From assembly GCF_042684865.1 (NCBI RefSeq), contig NZ_JBHUML010000005.1, positions 434,001-498,000 of the forward strand: a DNA stretch of 64,000 bases. The letters are read 5' to 3'. This DNA comes from Salibacterium lacus. Its GTDB lineage: Bacteria; Bacillota; Bacilli; Bacillales; Marinococcaceae. Shown here one piece after another: positions 17,639 through 25,045 of this stretch. The notes beneath the pieces were generated by a model. That model was not told the DNA's origin. It was given only the letters and a program-made list of their open reading frames with translations, and made no database searches. Within the stretch, counting starts at the first letter, position 1, and every line of letters starts with the position of its first letter. Made by a program: the position numbers and the translations under genes.

Positions 17639-18042
17639 ATGAAGTTTTCCAAAGCGACCAATTATGCGCTGCATACAGTCCTGTATTTTGTGGTGACCGA
17701 CCCAAAAAACAGCAGCTGGGTGTACAGCCGCTGGCGGAGAAAATGGAGATTTCGCCGACGTATCTGTCCAAAATTTTAACCCAGCTCGTTAAAGCGGGTT
17801 TGGTGGAATCGGCGTCCGGAGCCAAAGGGGGATACCGTCTGCCGCGCGGATGGGAAGATATATCGTTTCTTGATATCATTCATGCCGTGGAAGGACCTGT
17901 CTCCCTTTTTGACGGCTGCCTGAATGATAACCCGGACTGCATGGTAAAGCAGGTGATGGTATCAGCCGAAGATACAATGGAAGAAGAACTGAAACAGAAG
18001 ACATTAGCGGATTTTGCGGAACAAGTGCCGGCCGCTCTCTAA
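17639..18042 (+). pseudogene. Rrf2 family transcriptional regulator, frameshifted
   Basis: The gene starts MKFSKATNYALHTVLYFVV at 17639 behind AGGGGTGAAAG, the usual Rrf2 N-terminus. The frame is then lost at the run of six A residues at 17704-17709: with seven A residues the protein would continue QQLGVQPLAEKMEISPTYL into the intact remainder (LSKILTQLVKAGLVESASGAKGGYRLPRG and a wing). Two cysteines, in FDGCLNDNPDC, could bind an iron-sulfur cluster or sense redox state. The total length would be about 134 residues, normal for the family. The shift may be a real mutation, a sequencing error in a homopolymer, or polymerase slippage. Confidence 0.85.
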
Positions 18043-18075
18043 GCTGGTGCTGACTTTTTTCTGCTTATACAGGGT

Positions 18076-18116
18076 AAAAAAAGCTCCATCCGTGTTGAAA
18101 ACGGATGGAGCTTTTT
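18076..18116. terminator. Bidirectional terminator between the Rrf2 gene and the betaine-binding protein gene
   Basis: AAAAAGCTCCATCCGT pairs with ACGGATGGAGCTTTTT around a 7-nt loop, giving a 16-bp stem with A/T runs on both sides. It serves two convergent genes. Confidence 0.93.
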
Positions 18117-18126
18117 GTCTGTTCTA

Positions 18127-19104
18127 TTATTCTGCCGGCTGCAGGTCTTCGATGGATTCGATATCCATATATGTTGGTACGGCAAGACCTGTTTTGGCGC
18201 CTTCCAGGTTAGCACCGAGATCTACAATATTATCTTTGTGTTCTTCATAGAAGGTGCCGTGTGTTTCCGGCATCCAAGCTGCTGTTGATCCGTCCACATC
18301 TCCATTGGCAACTGCCTCAAACACGACAGATGGATCCACTGGTGTGAGCGTTACGTCATACCCTTTCTGCTCCAGTGCCAGTTTAACAACGGCTGAGGAT
18401 GCGCGCTCGGAATCCCACGGAGTAAGTGCCAGTTCAACTTCCTCACCGTCTACGGATTCCACGCCGTTGATCCATTCATCTACTTTATCCTGGTTGTTAT
18501 CCACCCACTCCTGGGCTACTGTCTCAATATCCTTTTCCTGGGCTTCAAGAAGGAAGGATTCCGAATCCTCCAGTGTCCATTCGAAACGGTCCAGGATTTT
18601 GTAAACTCCCGGCATATCTTCTTCCAGTTTCGTTCTTGCTAACGTTCTGATTTCTTCGGCTTCCCCATACACGTTCTGCGGATCTTCCAGATACTTCAGA
18701 TCAAACTGGGCAAACTTATAGTGTGGGTTCCAACCGGTAATCACAATAGGTTCTTCATTATCATATCTTGTTCTGAGTTCCGACAGCATAGCTGCGGTTG
18801 AAGAAGCATTCTGCTCCCAGCCGGCAAGACTGTCATACTCGGAGAGGGCATCGTCTGTAGATTGTGTAATTCCTGCTCCCGGCTCGATACCGGTAATTGT
18901 GTATTCCACGGCTTCTCCTACATTTGCAGAAGATTCTGTCTGATCACCGGAACTTTCGCCGGATTCTTCTCCTGAGCTGCCGCTTCCTTCTCCTGAACCT
19001 TCACTGCCGCTTTCTCCTGATTCATCCTGACCACATGCAGCCGTCAACATCGTTAACGACATACCTGCTGTTAAAGCTATTTTCTTCCAATTTTTCTTGA
19101 ACAT
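18127..19104 (-). CDS. opuAC: Glycine betaine/proline betaine-binding lipoprotein (OpuAC-like)
   Basis: 325 residues. The lipoprotein signal ends at C24 in MLTAACGQ and is followed by a long Gly/Ser/Glu-rich linker. The mature part follows Bacillus subtilis OpuAC in its lobe order: ITGIEPGAGI and VITGWNPHYKF first, then ALTPWDSERASS and STAAWMPETHG. The three tryptophans in those motifs match the aromatic cage that binds betaine. It delivers osmoprotectant to a membrane transporter. There is no ATPase or permease gene next to it, so it is an orphan binding protein that must dock to a transporter encoded elsewhere. It has its own promoter and terminator. Confidence 0.9.
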   Translation of the reverse strand: MFKKNWKKIALTAGMSLTMLTAACGQDESGESGSEGSGEGSGSSGEESGESSGDQTESSANVGEAVEYTITGIEPGAGITQSTDDALSEYDSLAGWEQNASSTAAMLSELRTRYDNEEPIVITGWNPHYKFAQFDLKYLEDPQNVYGEAEEIRTLARTKLEEDMPGVYKILDRFEWTLEDSESFLLEAQEKDIETVAQEWVDNNQDKVDEWINGVESVDGEEVELALTPWDSERASSAVVKLALEQKGYDVTLTPVDPSVVFEAVANGDVDGSTAAWMPETHGTFYEEHKDNIVDLGANLEGAKTGLAVPTYMDIESIEDLQPAE

Positions 19105-19191
19105 CTTGTACTTCCACTCCTTCTGCGCTGTTTTAACTTTTGAAGTTATCCATATCGACCTTTTTTAATGTCTCTGTTAACAGCTGATTTA

Positions 19192-19220
19192 ATTCTACTC
19201 GATTGCTTATTTTTCCTCAA
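19192..19220 (-). promoter_or_regulatory. Promoter of the betaine-binding protein gene
   Basis: On the minus strand, TTGAGG (19215-19220), a 17-bp spacer and TAGAAT (19192-19197) match a sigma-A promoter. It lies 88 bp before the start codon, leaving a leader of about 80 nt. Confidence 0.6.
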
Positions 19221-19480
19221 ACGGTATATATCATAATTTTCGGACATATAGAGCTCTTAATGCAGACTTTACAAAATTTTAATAGAGTATCTATAAATAT
19301 CTTCTTTATAGTCGTTATATGTATTTTAAAATCCATTTTTGCGAAAGGGAGACGATTCTTTTTACCCATGTTCATGGTAAAAAGGAATCAATAAAACACG
19401 TAATTACTCCAGTGCGTCGTATATTCTTTGGTTCTTTTTTCATTTAATGCGTCCCGCGACGCCAACGCGTTATAATGAAA
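19221..19480. other. Gene-free AT-rich stretch with one hairpin
   Basis: No convincing gene was found. The only structure is an inverted repeat at 19354-19389: GATTC-TTTTTACC pairs with GGTAAAAAGGAATC, with one bulge and a 7- to 9-nt loop, and no T-run follows. A TATAAT at 19471-19476 is a candidate -10 for the YisL-type gene, without a clear -35. Confidence 0.5.
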
Positions 19481-19507
19481 TTATCCTGAGCCGATACGGA
19501 GGTCGCT

Positions 19508-19861
19508 ATGATAGTTCATTATCACCTGGGCGCGGTTAGCGTCATCATCCTGCTGTTCGCTGTCGTCCATTACCTTTACAGCAGACAGATGAAAAAAACA
19601 GCCTTGATTGTCCACAATCTGCTTCGGCTCTTTTATCTCGCAGCTATTATGACAGGGTTCCTGCTTCTTGGTCTCGTTCCCGTTAACCTTGGAGGTCTCG
19701 GCAAACTGGCGCTCGGCATCATCAGCATCGGACTGATCGAAATCTATTTCAGTCATTATAAAAAAAATGACGCCCCAAGACCCTTTCTCGTCGTCGTCCT
19801 TGTTATTCTCACACTGACCGTTCTCACCGGAATGCTGCTGCCGCAGGGAATTTCCCTGTAA
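19508..19861 (+). CDS. yisL: YisL-like membrane protein (DUF1516)
   Basis: 117 residues with four membrane helices spread over the whole length, matching the DUF1516/YisL family of bacilli in length and pattern (for example HNLLRLFYLAAIMTGFLLL and GKLALGIISIGLIEIYF, and an ending VLTGMLLPQGISL). The function of the family is unknown. The start at 19508 follows CGGAGG. It is monocistronic, with a terminator 4 bp after its stop. Confidence 0.88.
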   Translation: MIVHYHLGAVSVIILLFAVVHYLYSRQMKKTALIVHNLLRLFYLAAIMTGFLLLGLVPVNLGGLGKLALGIISIGLIEIYFSHYKKNDAPRPFLVVVLVILTLTVLTGMLLPQGISL

Positions 19862-19864
19862 ATC

Positions 19865-19909
19865 AAAAAGGCTGTTCCTTTTGTGATGAACACACGGAAC
19901 AGCCTTTTT
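19865..19909. terminator. Bidirectional terminator after the yisL-like gene
   Basis: AAAAAGGCTGTTCC pairs with GGAACAGCCTTTTT around a 17-nt loop. It serves the yisL-like gene and the convergent YcxB-like gene. Confidence 0.9.
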
Positions 19910-19956
19910 CATCAGATTTTCTGTTATGTGGGGAACAGGCTGCGAAAGGGAACATG

Positions 19957-20475
19957 TCAGCGCAGTCTGACGTTCTGCAATGCTTTCTGATGACGGAGGA
20001 TGTCGCGCAGTTGCTGTATCTCAGTTTCGCCTGCGAAGAAATGTTTCGGCACGACAACAGCCCGCTCCTTCGTAAGGTATAACTGAAAAAAGTCACGGCG
20101 CTCACGTACTCCGTGAAGCCGGCGCCATTCCATAAAGGGCTGCTCCTTCGTCCTTTTTTCATAAAAGCCGTCCTGCTGGAATATGTACGTTACCCCGTCC
20201 TCCATCATGGAGTTACTTTGATTTTGTTTTTTCAATTTATATTTTATGATCATCCATCCTGTAAGCATGCCCGCCGCTTCAACCAAAAGGGTGATGGCAG
20301 CCGTACCTATCACTCCCATCGCAAACTGCAGGTGAAATACGATGTAAATGGGAATGAAAGCAATGACGCCGATGACCACCATTTTTCTCATCGTATGAAG
20401 ACGAAAATGCTGCAGCGCATCGTGAAAGCCGAGCCTCCCCTCTGCTGTGACGGTGGATTCTTCTGTGGTATCCAT
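19957..20475 (-). CDS. YcxB-like membrane protein
   Basis: 172 residues. After about 30 polar residues come two adjacent membrane helices (MVVIGVIAFIPIYIVFHLQF and GTAAITLLVEAAGMLTGWMI), and then a C-terminal domain with the pattern YIFQQDGFYEKRTKEQ..MEWRRLHGVRERRDFFQLYL. That strand-helix layout matches the YcxB-like family, whose C-terminal part resembles a PH-like fold. The function is unknown. The start at 20475 has GGAG eight bases upstream, and repeat element B begins 32 bp before the start, within the promoter region. Confidence 0.8.
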   Translation of the reverse strand: MDTTEESTVTAEGRLGFHDALQHFRLHTMRKMVVIGVIAFIPIYIVFHLQFAMGVIGTAAITLLVEAAGMLTGWMIIKYKLKKQNQSNSMMEDGVTYIFQQDGFYEKRTKEQPFMEWRRLHGVRERRDFFQLYLTKERAVVVPKHFFAGETEIQQLRDILRHQKALQNVRLR

Positions 20476-20506
20476 AGTTGTTACTCCTTTGCTCGTTGTA
20501 TTCGTG

Positions 20507-20611
20507 TTTCGCTCGAAAACGTTGGGTTTCCGCCCGCTTTCGACATGGTTTCGCTCGTTTTCGACAGGAATCCGCCCGAAACAGCCGTTTTTTCGCTGGA
20601 AACGTCCGAGC
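20507..20611 (+). repeat. Dispersed 21-bp repeat element, locus B (5 units)
   Basis: Units begin at 20507, 20528, 20549, 20570 and 20591, exactly 21 bp apart. The cores TTTCGCTCG/TTCCGCCCG open each unit, and units 2 and 3 carry TTTCGACA. Unit 1 contains CGAAAACG, complementary to CGTTTTCG of unit 3. The element is nearly the same as locus C at 30345. It lies directly upstream of the YcxB-like gene. Confidence 0.92.
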
Positions 20612-20722
20612 TGGTTACATTCAACTAATCGTATTTATACGTTTTTTGGTGCCATAAACAAGAACAATCCCGAACCACTACAGAAAAAATGACTCAGACC
20701 CTGTATCCAGAACTATCCCCTC

Positions 20723-20782
20723 ATATTTACATTCAATCATTCCTATGATAATTTTTCCATAATCTATTTTCTTTTCAGATAG
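20723..20782 (+). repeat. Upstream block shared with 29960-30020
   Basis: About 58 bp (from CATATTTACATTC through the TTTTCTTTTCAG segment) matches 29960-30020 at roughly five of six positions. It lies in front of the ribosome binding site of the 171-residue membrane protein, so it may carry that gene's promoter. Confidence 0.75.
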
Positions 20783-20854
20783 GAGGAAGAGTATAATACC
20801 CTTCTTCTTTGTCTTAAACGGGAAACAAAAGTATGGAGGAAAAGGAGTATCAAA

Positions 20855-21370
20855 TTGAACTGGCATGAGTGGAAGCCCTATGAATACCCCGGCACAAATT
20901 TTGCGAGAATCTTTTGTCTGGCAGTTATTGCTTGCGGCATCCAGGTGATTCTCGATCATGTTATGCCTTTTCTGCATGAATACTATACCACCATGTATCA
21001 TGGTGCTGAATTTGTACCTGAAGGGTTTCCTACTGGATTTGATATTTATTATACTGAACTTCCTCATGTATTGCTGGCTTATCTCTTTTTTATCGTACCA
21101 TTTTCGATGTATGCTTTTACGATAAAGAAGACTAAACTCTTTCAAAGTATATTCTTTACAGTGACGTCCCTTGCTCTTTTGTCCTTGCACGATTACAATA
21201 TAGTGATTTCTTATTTAGGGCTGTCAGAAACCATCCATCTGTTTAGAAATGCTTATATATCACTGCCTGTCATGGCCGCACTGCATTACTTTTTACCACA
21301 GCCCAATCCCGTTTTCTCCCCTGAAACCAAGAAAAACATACATAGTAAAAAGAGCCCTCAAACAGAATAA
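20855..21370 (+). CDS. Membrane protein of unknown function
   Basis: 171 residues starting at TTG 20855, eight bases after AAAGGAGT. It has about four hydrophobic segments (IFCLAVIACGIQVILDHVM, VLLAYLFFIVPFSMYAF, a helix around FFTVTSLALLSL, and LPVMAALHYFL) and a short polar tail. No known family was recognised. A decayed copy of the 3' third plus terminator lies at 27441-27607, and the upstream block recurs at 29960, so this locus was duplicated at some time. Base composition is more AT-rich than the flanking housekeeping genes. Confidence 0.75.
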   Translation: MNWHEWKPYEYPGTNFARIFCLAVIACGIQVILDHVMPFLHEYYTTMYHGAEFVPEGFPTGFDIYYTELPHVLLAYLFFIVPFSMYAFTIKKTKLFQSIFFTVTSLALLSLHDYNIVISYLGLSETIHLFRNAYISLPVMAALHYFLPQPNPVFSPETKKNIHSKKSPQTE

Positions 21371-21391
21371 CATCCTTTTACAGTAAAAGGG

Positions 21392-21422
21392 AAAGCACAC
21401 CCTGCTGCTAAGAGTGTGCTTT
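21392..21422. terminator. Terminator between the 171-residue membrane protein and a convergent gene
   Basis: AAAGCACACCCT and AGAGTGTGCTTT pair around a short loop (GCTGCTA region). It separates convergent genes. Confidence 0.8.
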
Positions 21423-21441
21423 CACGCTATACTCCCAATCT

Positions 21442-22050
21442 CTATGTCATCAGGGGAAAATCTTTCAAACCAAGTGGCTCAGTCACATTCAAGATCTCGT
21501 CTAACATATCACTGCCATTGTATTCACAACCATCCCAACATGGTTTATCCGTTGCTTGAATCCCTTGTTTTTCATCAAAATTTGAATGGTCATTCGAACG
21601 TTCAGCGAATGTTTCTGCTTCCTTTAAAGCATGGTTCAGCGGGCTGTCACTGCTCTCCCCGGCCAAGCTTTCTTGAGCAGCTTTATTATATTCATTCTCC
21701 GAAACATTTGAGAAGAAAAAGTCCGTTTTTTTGCCGCCATATGATATACCGATACCAACCAAATTTCCGTCCTCTTTATAACCCGCTCTACCTTCTATTA
21801 AAGCACTGACTGTTTGCGGGTCCATTTTGTCACCGTTGTTATGGATAAATGTATAGTCTGACGAAAATGAGAAAGAATCCTTTTGGACATGAGATAGCTG
21901 TAATTGTTCAACAGACACTTTTTTAAATTCATCTTCAGGCAGATCTACTTCGTACAATTCTTGTGCTGACGCACTGCCGCTAAAAGTTCCGCCAAGAACT
22001 AAAGTAAACACAGCACAAAGTAAAAGTTTAGATTGTCTAGTAAATAACAC
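21442..22050 (-). CDS. Secreted protein of unknown function
   Basis: 202 residues from a GTG at 22050, which has GAGGAGGG seven bases upstream. A signal peptide (MLFTRQSKLLLCAVFTLVLG, cleavage probably after SASA at about residue 29) leads to an acidic mature protein with no membrane anchor. Two cysteines in KPCWDGCEY near residue 170 could form a disulfide. No family was recognised. It is followed 20 bp upstream by the fosB-like gene in the same direction, so the two may be cotranscribed. Confidence 0.7.
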   Translation of the reverse strand: MLFTRQSKLLLCAVFTLVLGGTFSGSASAQELYEVDLPEDEFKKVSVEQLQLSHVQKDSFSFSSDYTFIHNNGDKMDPQTVSALIEGRAGYKEDGNLVGIGISYGGKKTDFFFSNVSENEYNKAAQESLAGESSDSPLNHALKEAETFAERSNDHSNFDEKQGIQATDKPCWDGCEYNGSDMLDEILNVTEPLGLKDFPLMT

Positions 22051-22070
22051 TATGTTTCCCTCCTCTCGGG

Positions 22071-22541
22071 TTATATGTAAAATTCCATATACGGCTTTTC
22101 TTCTTTATAATAATCCAATCTATCCTGCAGGGTTCCTGTATGAAATTCAAACTTGTGCCCATCCGGATCCGTAAAGTAGATGGATTTCTTATCCCTCTCC
22201 TCCCTTTCGCGTCCCGGTAAAATCGTGACACCCAGATCCAGAAGCTTTTTGTACACCCTCTCAAAATCGGCCTCTTCAATGGAGAAGGCGATATGAGTAT
22301 AAGACGCGTGAATGTCACCGCGGGGGATATTTTCTTCCACATTCAATGCGAGCCACATTCCGTTCAAGTCGAAATAAGCAGTGTGTCTGCCTTTTACCAG
22401 CAATGTTGCCTCAAACACGTTTTGATAAAAACGAATGGACTTCTCCAGGTCAGACACTGAAAATAAAAAATGATTCAGACCCTTTATATACACTATCTCT
22501 ATTGCTTCTAATAAGTCATGAATACGCATATGATTTTTCAT
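22071..22541 (-). CDS. fosB: FosB-type metallothiol transferase (fosfomycin resistance family)
   Basis: The core from IKGLNHFLFSVSDLEKSIRF to the C-terminus KPYMEFYI matches FosB closely, a vicinal-oxygen-chelate enzyme that opens the fosfomycin epoxide with a bacillithiol thiol. Metal ligands are visible: His in GLNHF, His in SYTHIAF and Glu in HKFEFHTG. The best ribosome binding site (AAAGGTGAG) points to ATG 22541, giving 156 residues and a 16-residue extension before the usual start. A GTG at 22493 would give the standard 140 residues but has a weak site. A natural role in detoxifying epoxides or other electrophiles is possible; resistance itself is not shown. Confidence 0.9.
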   Translation of the reverse strand: MKNHMRIHDLLEAIEIVYIKGLNHFLFSVSDLEKSIRFYQNVFEATLLVKGRHTAYFDLNGMWLALNVEENIPRGDIHASYTHIAFSIEEADFERVYKKLLDLGVTILPGREREERDKKSIYFTDPDGHKFEFHTGTLQDRLDYYKEEKPYMEFYI

Positions 22542-22668
22542 TTTACTCACCTTTCGTTTCCCCCAGACCAGCATTTATAGTTCCTTTTAGTATAGCTGAT
22601 CAGAGAGGGATTAGTAACGAAAAAGTGCTAACTCTAATCTAGCAGTTACACCATAACGCTTTCTTAAC

Positions 22669-22699
22669 AAAAACCCCTACTATTTAGGCAGGGGTTTTT
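22669..22699. terminator. Bidirectional terminator downstream of the HxlR gene
   Basis: AAAAACCCCT pairs with AGGGGTTTTT around an 11-nt loop. It lies 12 bp past the HxlR stop codon and marks the left edge of the AT-rich cassette. Confidence 0.85.
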
Positions 22700-22711
22700 A
22701 GCATCTAATAT

Positions 22712-23083
22712 TTAATTTTCCTGTTTTTCAGGCTGCTCTCCGTGCTCTTTCCCAAAATTCTCCATCATATCTATGATAGGTAATAACTGCTTACCTTTTT
22801 CTGTTAAACCGTAAATAACTTTTGGAGGCACTTCAGGATAAGCAGTCCTATTTATAATACCGTCTTTTTCTAATTCTCTTAGTTGTTTTGTTAATGAACC
22901 TTGGGAGATACTTTCAAGAAATTTTTTAATCTGATTATATCTTCTATCTTTTTCCTTCAAATACCATATAATTAAATTTTTATAACGTCCTGAAATAATA
23001 TTTTGTGTATAAGCGATACCATAGATGTCTCTGTGTTCTTCTATAACCTTTTTATCAAATCCATAGTTACAAATCTTAACCAT
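22712..23083 (-). CDS. HxlR family transcriptional regulator (redox-sensing type)
   Basis: 123 residues from ATG 23083 (MVKICNYGF), behind GTGGGGGG. The winged helix shows RYNQIKKFLESISQGSLTKQLRELEKDGII and ends in YGLTEKGKQLLPI, the HxlR signature. A single N-terminal cysteine, C5, lies where YodB, CatR and HypR have their redox-sensing Cys. It is divergent from a nitroreductase gene, the same layout as HypR with HypO in B. subtilis, and a perfect inverted repeat lies 22 bp upstream. So it probably controls the nitroreductase in response to electrophiles or oxidants. It is markedly AT-rich, which suggests transfer. Confidence 0.9.
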   Translation of the reverse strand: MVKICNYGFDKKVIEEHRDIYGIAYTQNIISGRYKNLIIWYLKEKDRRYNQIKKFLESISQGSLTKQLRELEKDGIINRTAYPEVPPKVIYGLTEKGKQLLPIIDMMENFGKEHGEQPEKQEN

Positions 23084-23104
23084 CAAAAAGCCCCCCACTG
23101 TACA

Positions 23105-23126
23105 ATAGTACAATATTTAGTACTAT
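23105..23126. promoter_or_regulatory. Putative HxlR operator between hxlR and nitroreductase genes
   Basis: ATAGTAC-N8-GTACTAT is a perfect inverted repeat with 7-bp arms. It is 22 bp before the HxlR start and 88 bp before the nitroreductase start, suited to control of both. TACTAT/ATAGTA half-sites resemble known YodB/HypR boxes. Binding has not been tested. Confidence 0.7.
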
Positions 23127-23214
23127 GTCTTTTTTTATTGCCTTCTTCCATAGATATGCTAACAACTTTAATATAGTGTATATCAAAAATAATAAAAATG
23201 AAAGAAGGATAAAT

Positions 23215-23955
23215 ATGAACGAAACAATTTCGTTATTACAAAATCATAGTTCAGTGAGAAGTTTTAAAAATAAAAAATTATCAGAAGAACAAGTTAACCA
23301 TATATTTAAAGCTGCAAATCAAGCATCTTCATTCAGTTTGTTGCAAGCAGTATCCATAATTCGTATTACAGATGAAAAAGCGCGAAAAGAAATTATGAAA
23401 TTATGTGGGGATCAACAATATATTCAAGACGCTTCGGAATTTTGGATATTCTGTTCTGATTTTAATCGTAATCACCAAATTGCTCCACATGTCGATATCT
23501 CTTATACAGAGTTCCTACAAATAGGCGCTGTAGACGCTGGGTTAATGTCACAAAATGCTATGGTAGCTGCTGAATCAATGGGACTTGGTGGTGTATATAT
23601 CGGTGCTGTTAGATTAAATATCGAAGAATTAACAGAATATCTTGAATTACCAGAGTATGTTATTCCAATTGTTGGGTTATGTATCGGTTACCCAGCTGAA
23701 GAAAAAAGTGACTTAAAACCACGTCTTCCTCAGTCAATCGTAATGCATACAAACAAATATGAACCATTTAATTTAGAAGATATTGAAAAATATGATGAAG
23801 AGATGAGAAATTACTATGAAAATAGACCAATTAGAGCACCATTCACCGCTAGGAAAGTCAAAGGTTGGAGCGATCATATCGATGATCATTTAGAAAGAAG
23901 CATACTACCTAACATGCTTCGCTTCTTAAACAAGCAAGGTTATGCCAAAAAATAG
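23215..23955 (+). CDS. NADPH-dependent flavin nitroreductase (NfsA/NfrA-like)
   Basis: 246 residues from ATG 23215 behind GAAGGATAAAT. The N-terminal HSSVRSFKNKKLSEEQVNHIF with the SVRSF motif binds FMN. Later segments AVDAGLMSQNAMVAAESMGLGGVYIGAVR and PIVGLCIGYP are typical of the NfsA/FRP group, and the C-terminal arm (HTNKYEPFNLEDIEKYDEEM) matches its dimer exchange region. It reduces nitro compounds, quinones or flavin with NAD(P)H in the cytosol. It is divergent from the HxlR regulator, so it is probably induced by quinone or oxidant stress. AT-rich codon use is unlike the flanking genes. Confidence 0.93.
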   Translation: MNETISLLQNHSSVRSFKNKKLSEEQVNHIFKAANQASSFSLLQAVSIIRITDEKARKEIMKLCGDQQYIQDASEFWIFCSDFNRNHQIAPHVDISYTEFLQIGAVDAGLMSQNAMVAAESMGLGGVYIGAVRLNIEELTEYLELPEYVIPIVGLCIGYPAEEKSDLKPRLPQSIVMHTNKYEPFNLEDIEKYDEEMRNYYENRPIRAPFTARKVKGWSDHIDDHLERSILPNMLRFLNKQGYAKK

Positions 23956-24190
23956 AGATGATAGATAGAATGTTAGAAATTCAATTACTAAATGAAATTT
24001 GCACTGCAATTTAGTAGTTGGTTATGGTGGAGAATTTAAATCTTGGAGATTTTAAAATGGATTATTATGTGAATTTGGACTATCCATATAATATAGCTGG
24101 TATTTAAAAGCACCCGATGTCGTCAGTCATGGTTTTGTGGACTAGTATATGTAACAGAAACATTCAATACGTTTTTAATATCTATTGAAT
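23956..24190. other. Gene-free AT-rich spacer with a weak hairpin
   Basis: No gene was seen. TACTAAAT near 23987 and ATTTAGTA near 24009 form an inverted repeat that could end the nitroreductase transcript, although no clear T-run follows. The remaining sequence has stops in all frames and may be decayed coding DNA. Confidence 0.4.
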
Positions 24191-24216
24191 ATATGTTTAC
24201 CGTTTGATAAACATAT
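24191..24216. promoter_or_regulatory. Perfect palindrome upstream of the NADP-binding reductase gene
   Basis: ATATGTTTA-N8-TAAACATAT has 9-bp arms without mismatch, 47 bp before the start at 24263. It is probably a repressor operator. The spacer length of eight equals that of the HxlR site at 23105. The arm with a following C (ATATGTTTAC) recurs alone at 25079-25088 and 25279-25288. Confidence 0.65.
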
Positions 24217-24262
24217 GATTCAGAATAATTCTTTATATACAAATTCTTTAGGAGGAACAATA

Positions 24263-25009
24263 ATGAGGTTTGGAATTATAGGTGCAGGGCCAATTGGGTC
24301 AATTATTTCGAAAAAATTAGTTAATAATGGACATGATGTCAAAATTGCAGATGCACGAGAAATTGAACGTTTAGAAGGAAAAGAGCTTGGCGGAACACCT
24401 GTTCATGTAGAAGATGCAATTACAAATATTGATGTTCTTATCACTTCTCTCCCTGTAAAAGCAATGCCAAGCATTCGGCACATCATCGATCAAGTCGGGG
24501 AGGAAGTGATCATTGTAGATACTTCAAATTATTATCCTCATAGAGACGGCAAAATTGAAGAAATTGAGAACGGGATGGTTGAAAGTGTTTGGGTTTCACA
24601 TCAATTAGGCAGACCTATCATTAAAGCTTTTAATAACTTATTAGCCCATACTTTAGAAAATGAAGGAACATCCGAACATTCTAGTGGACGAATTGCTATT
24701 TCAGTTGCTGGTAATGACCTATCACAAAAACAAGTAATCATGGACGTAGTAAACGAGCTAGGCTTTGACACAGTAGATAGTGGTTCTTTAAGTGATTCTT
24801 GGAGACAACAGCCGGGAACTCCTGCTTACTGCACGGAGCTAACAAAAAATGAACTGACGGAAGCGTTGAAAAAGGCAAACAAAGAAAAAGCACCATTACT
24901 ACGAGACAAGGCGATGGAGCGGTTTGCAGAACTCTTTGCAGAAAACAAGGAAGGGGAAGTATCACATAAGGATATTGTGAATATTAACAGAGAAATATAC
25001 AATTCATAA
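24263..25009 (+). CDS. NADP-binding oxidoreductase, F420-dependent NADP reductase-like
   Basis: 248 residues from ATG 24263 behind AGGAGGAACA; an in-frame upstream extension lacks a ribosome binding site. The N-terminus MRFGIIGAGPIGSIISKKLV is a GxGxxG Rossmann motif, and DVLITSLPVKAMPSI with VDTSNYYPHRDGKIEE fits the NADPH-dependent F420 reductase/coenzyme family (PF03807). In bacilli lacking F420 these proteins are uncharacterised oxidoreductases. It lies in the AT-rich cassette after the nitroreductase, with its own palindromic operator, so it may belong to the same stress response but under a different regulator. Confidence 0.85.
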   Translation: MRFGIIGAGPIGSIISKKLVNNGHDVKIADAREIERLEGKELGGTPVHVEDAITNIDVLITSLPVKAMPSIRHIIDQVGEEVIIVDTSNYYPHRDGKIEEIENGMVESVWVSHQLGRPIIKAFNNLLAHTLENEGTSEHSSGRIAISVAGNDLSQKQVIMDVVNELGFDTVDSGSLSDSWRQQPGTPAYCTELTKNELTEALKKANKEKAPLLRDKAMERFAELFAENKEGEVSHKDIVNINREIYNS

Positions 25010-25013
25010 AAAC

Positions 25014-25045
25014 AAAAGGTGCACTCAATCAGAGCGCACCTTTTT
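25014..25045 (+). terminator. Terminator after the NADP-binding reductase gene
   Basis: AAAAGGTGC and GCACCTTTT pair around a 14-nt loop that itself contains ACTC/GAG-like pairing, and TTTTTG follows. It begins 5 bp after the stop. Confidence 0.85.

Noticed and set aside
18127..19104. Circular permutation of the betaine-binding protein as a novelty
   Set aside because: The same order of lobes is found in B. subtilis OpuAC, so it is normal for this family.
20447..20692. A protein with 7-residue repeats (FRPLSTW, FRSFSTG and the like) translated from repeat B, with a similar one at locus C
   Set aside because: 21 bp is a multiple of three, so any frame gives a heptad repeat. There is no ribosome binding site, and other loci have stops or shifts in the same frame.
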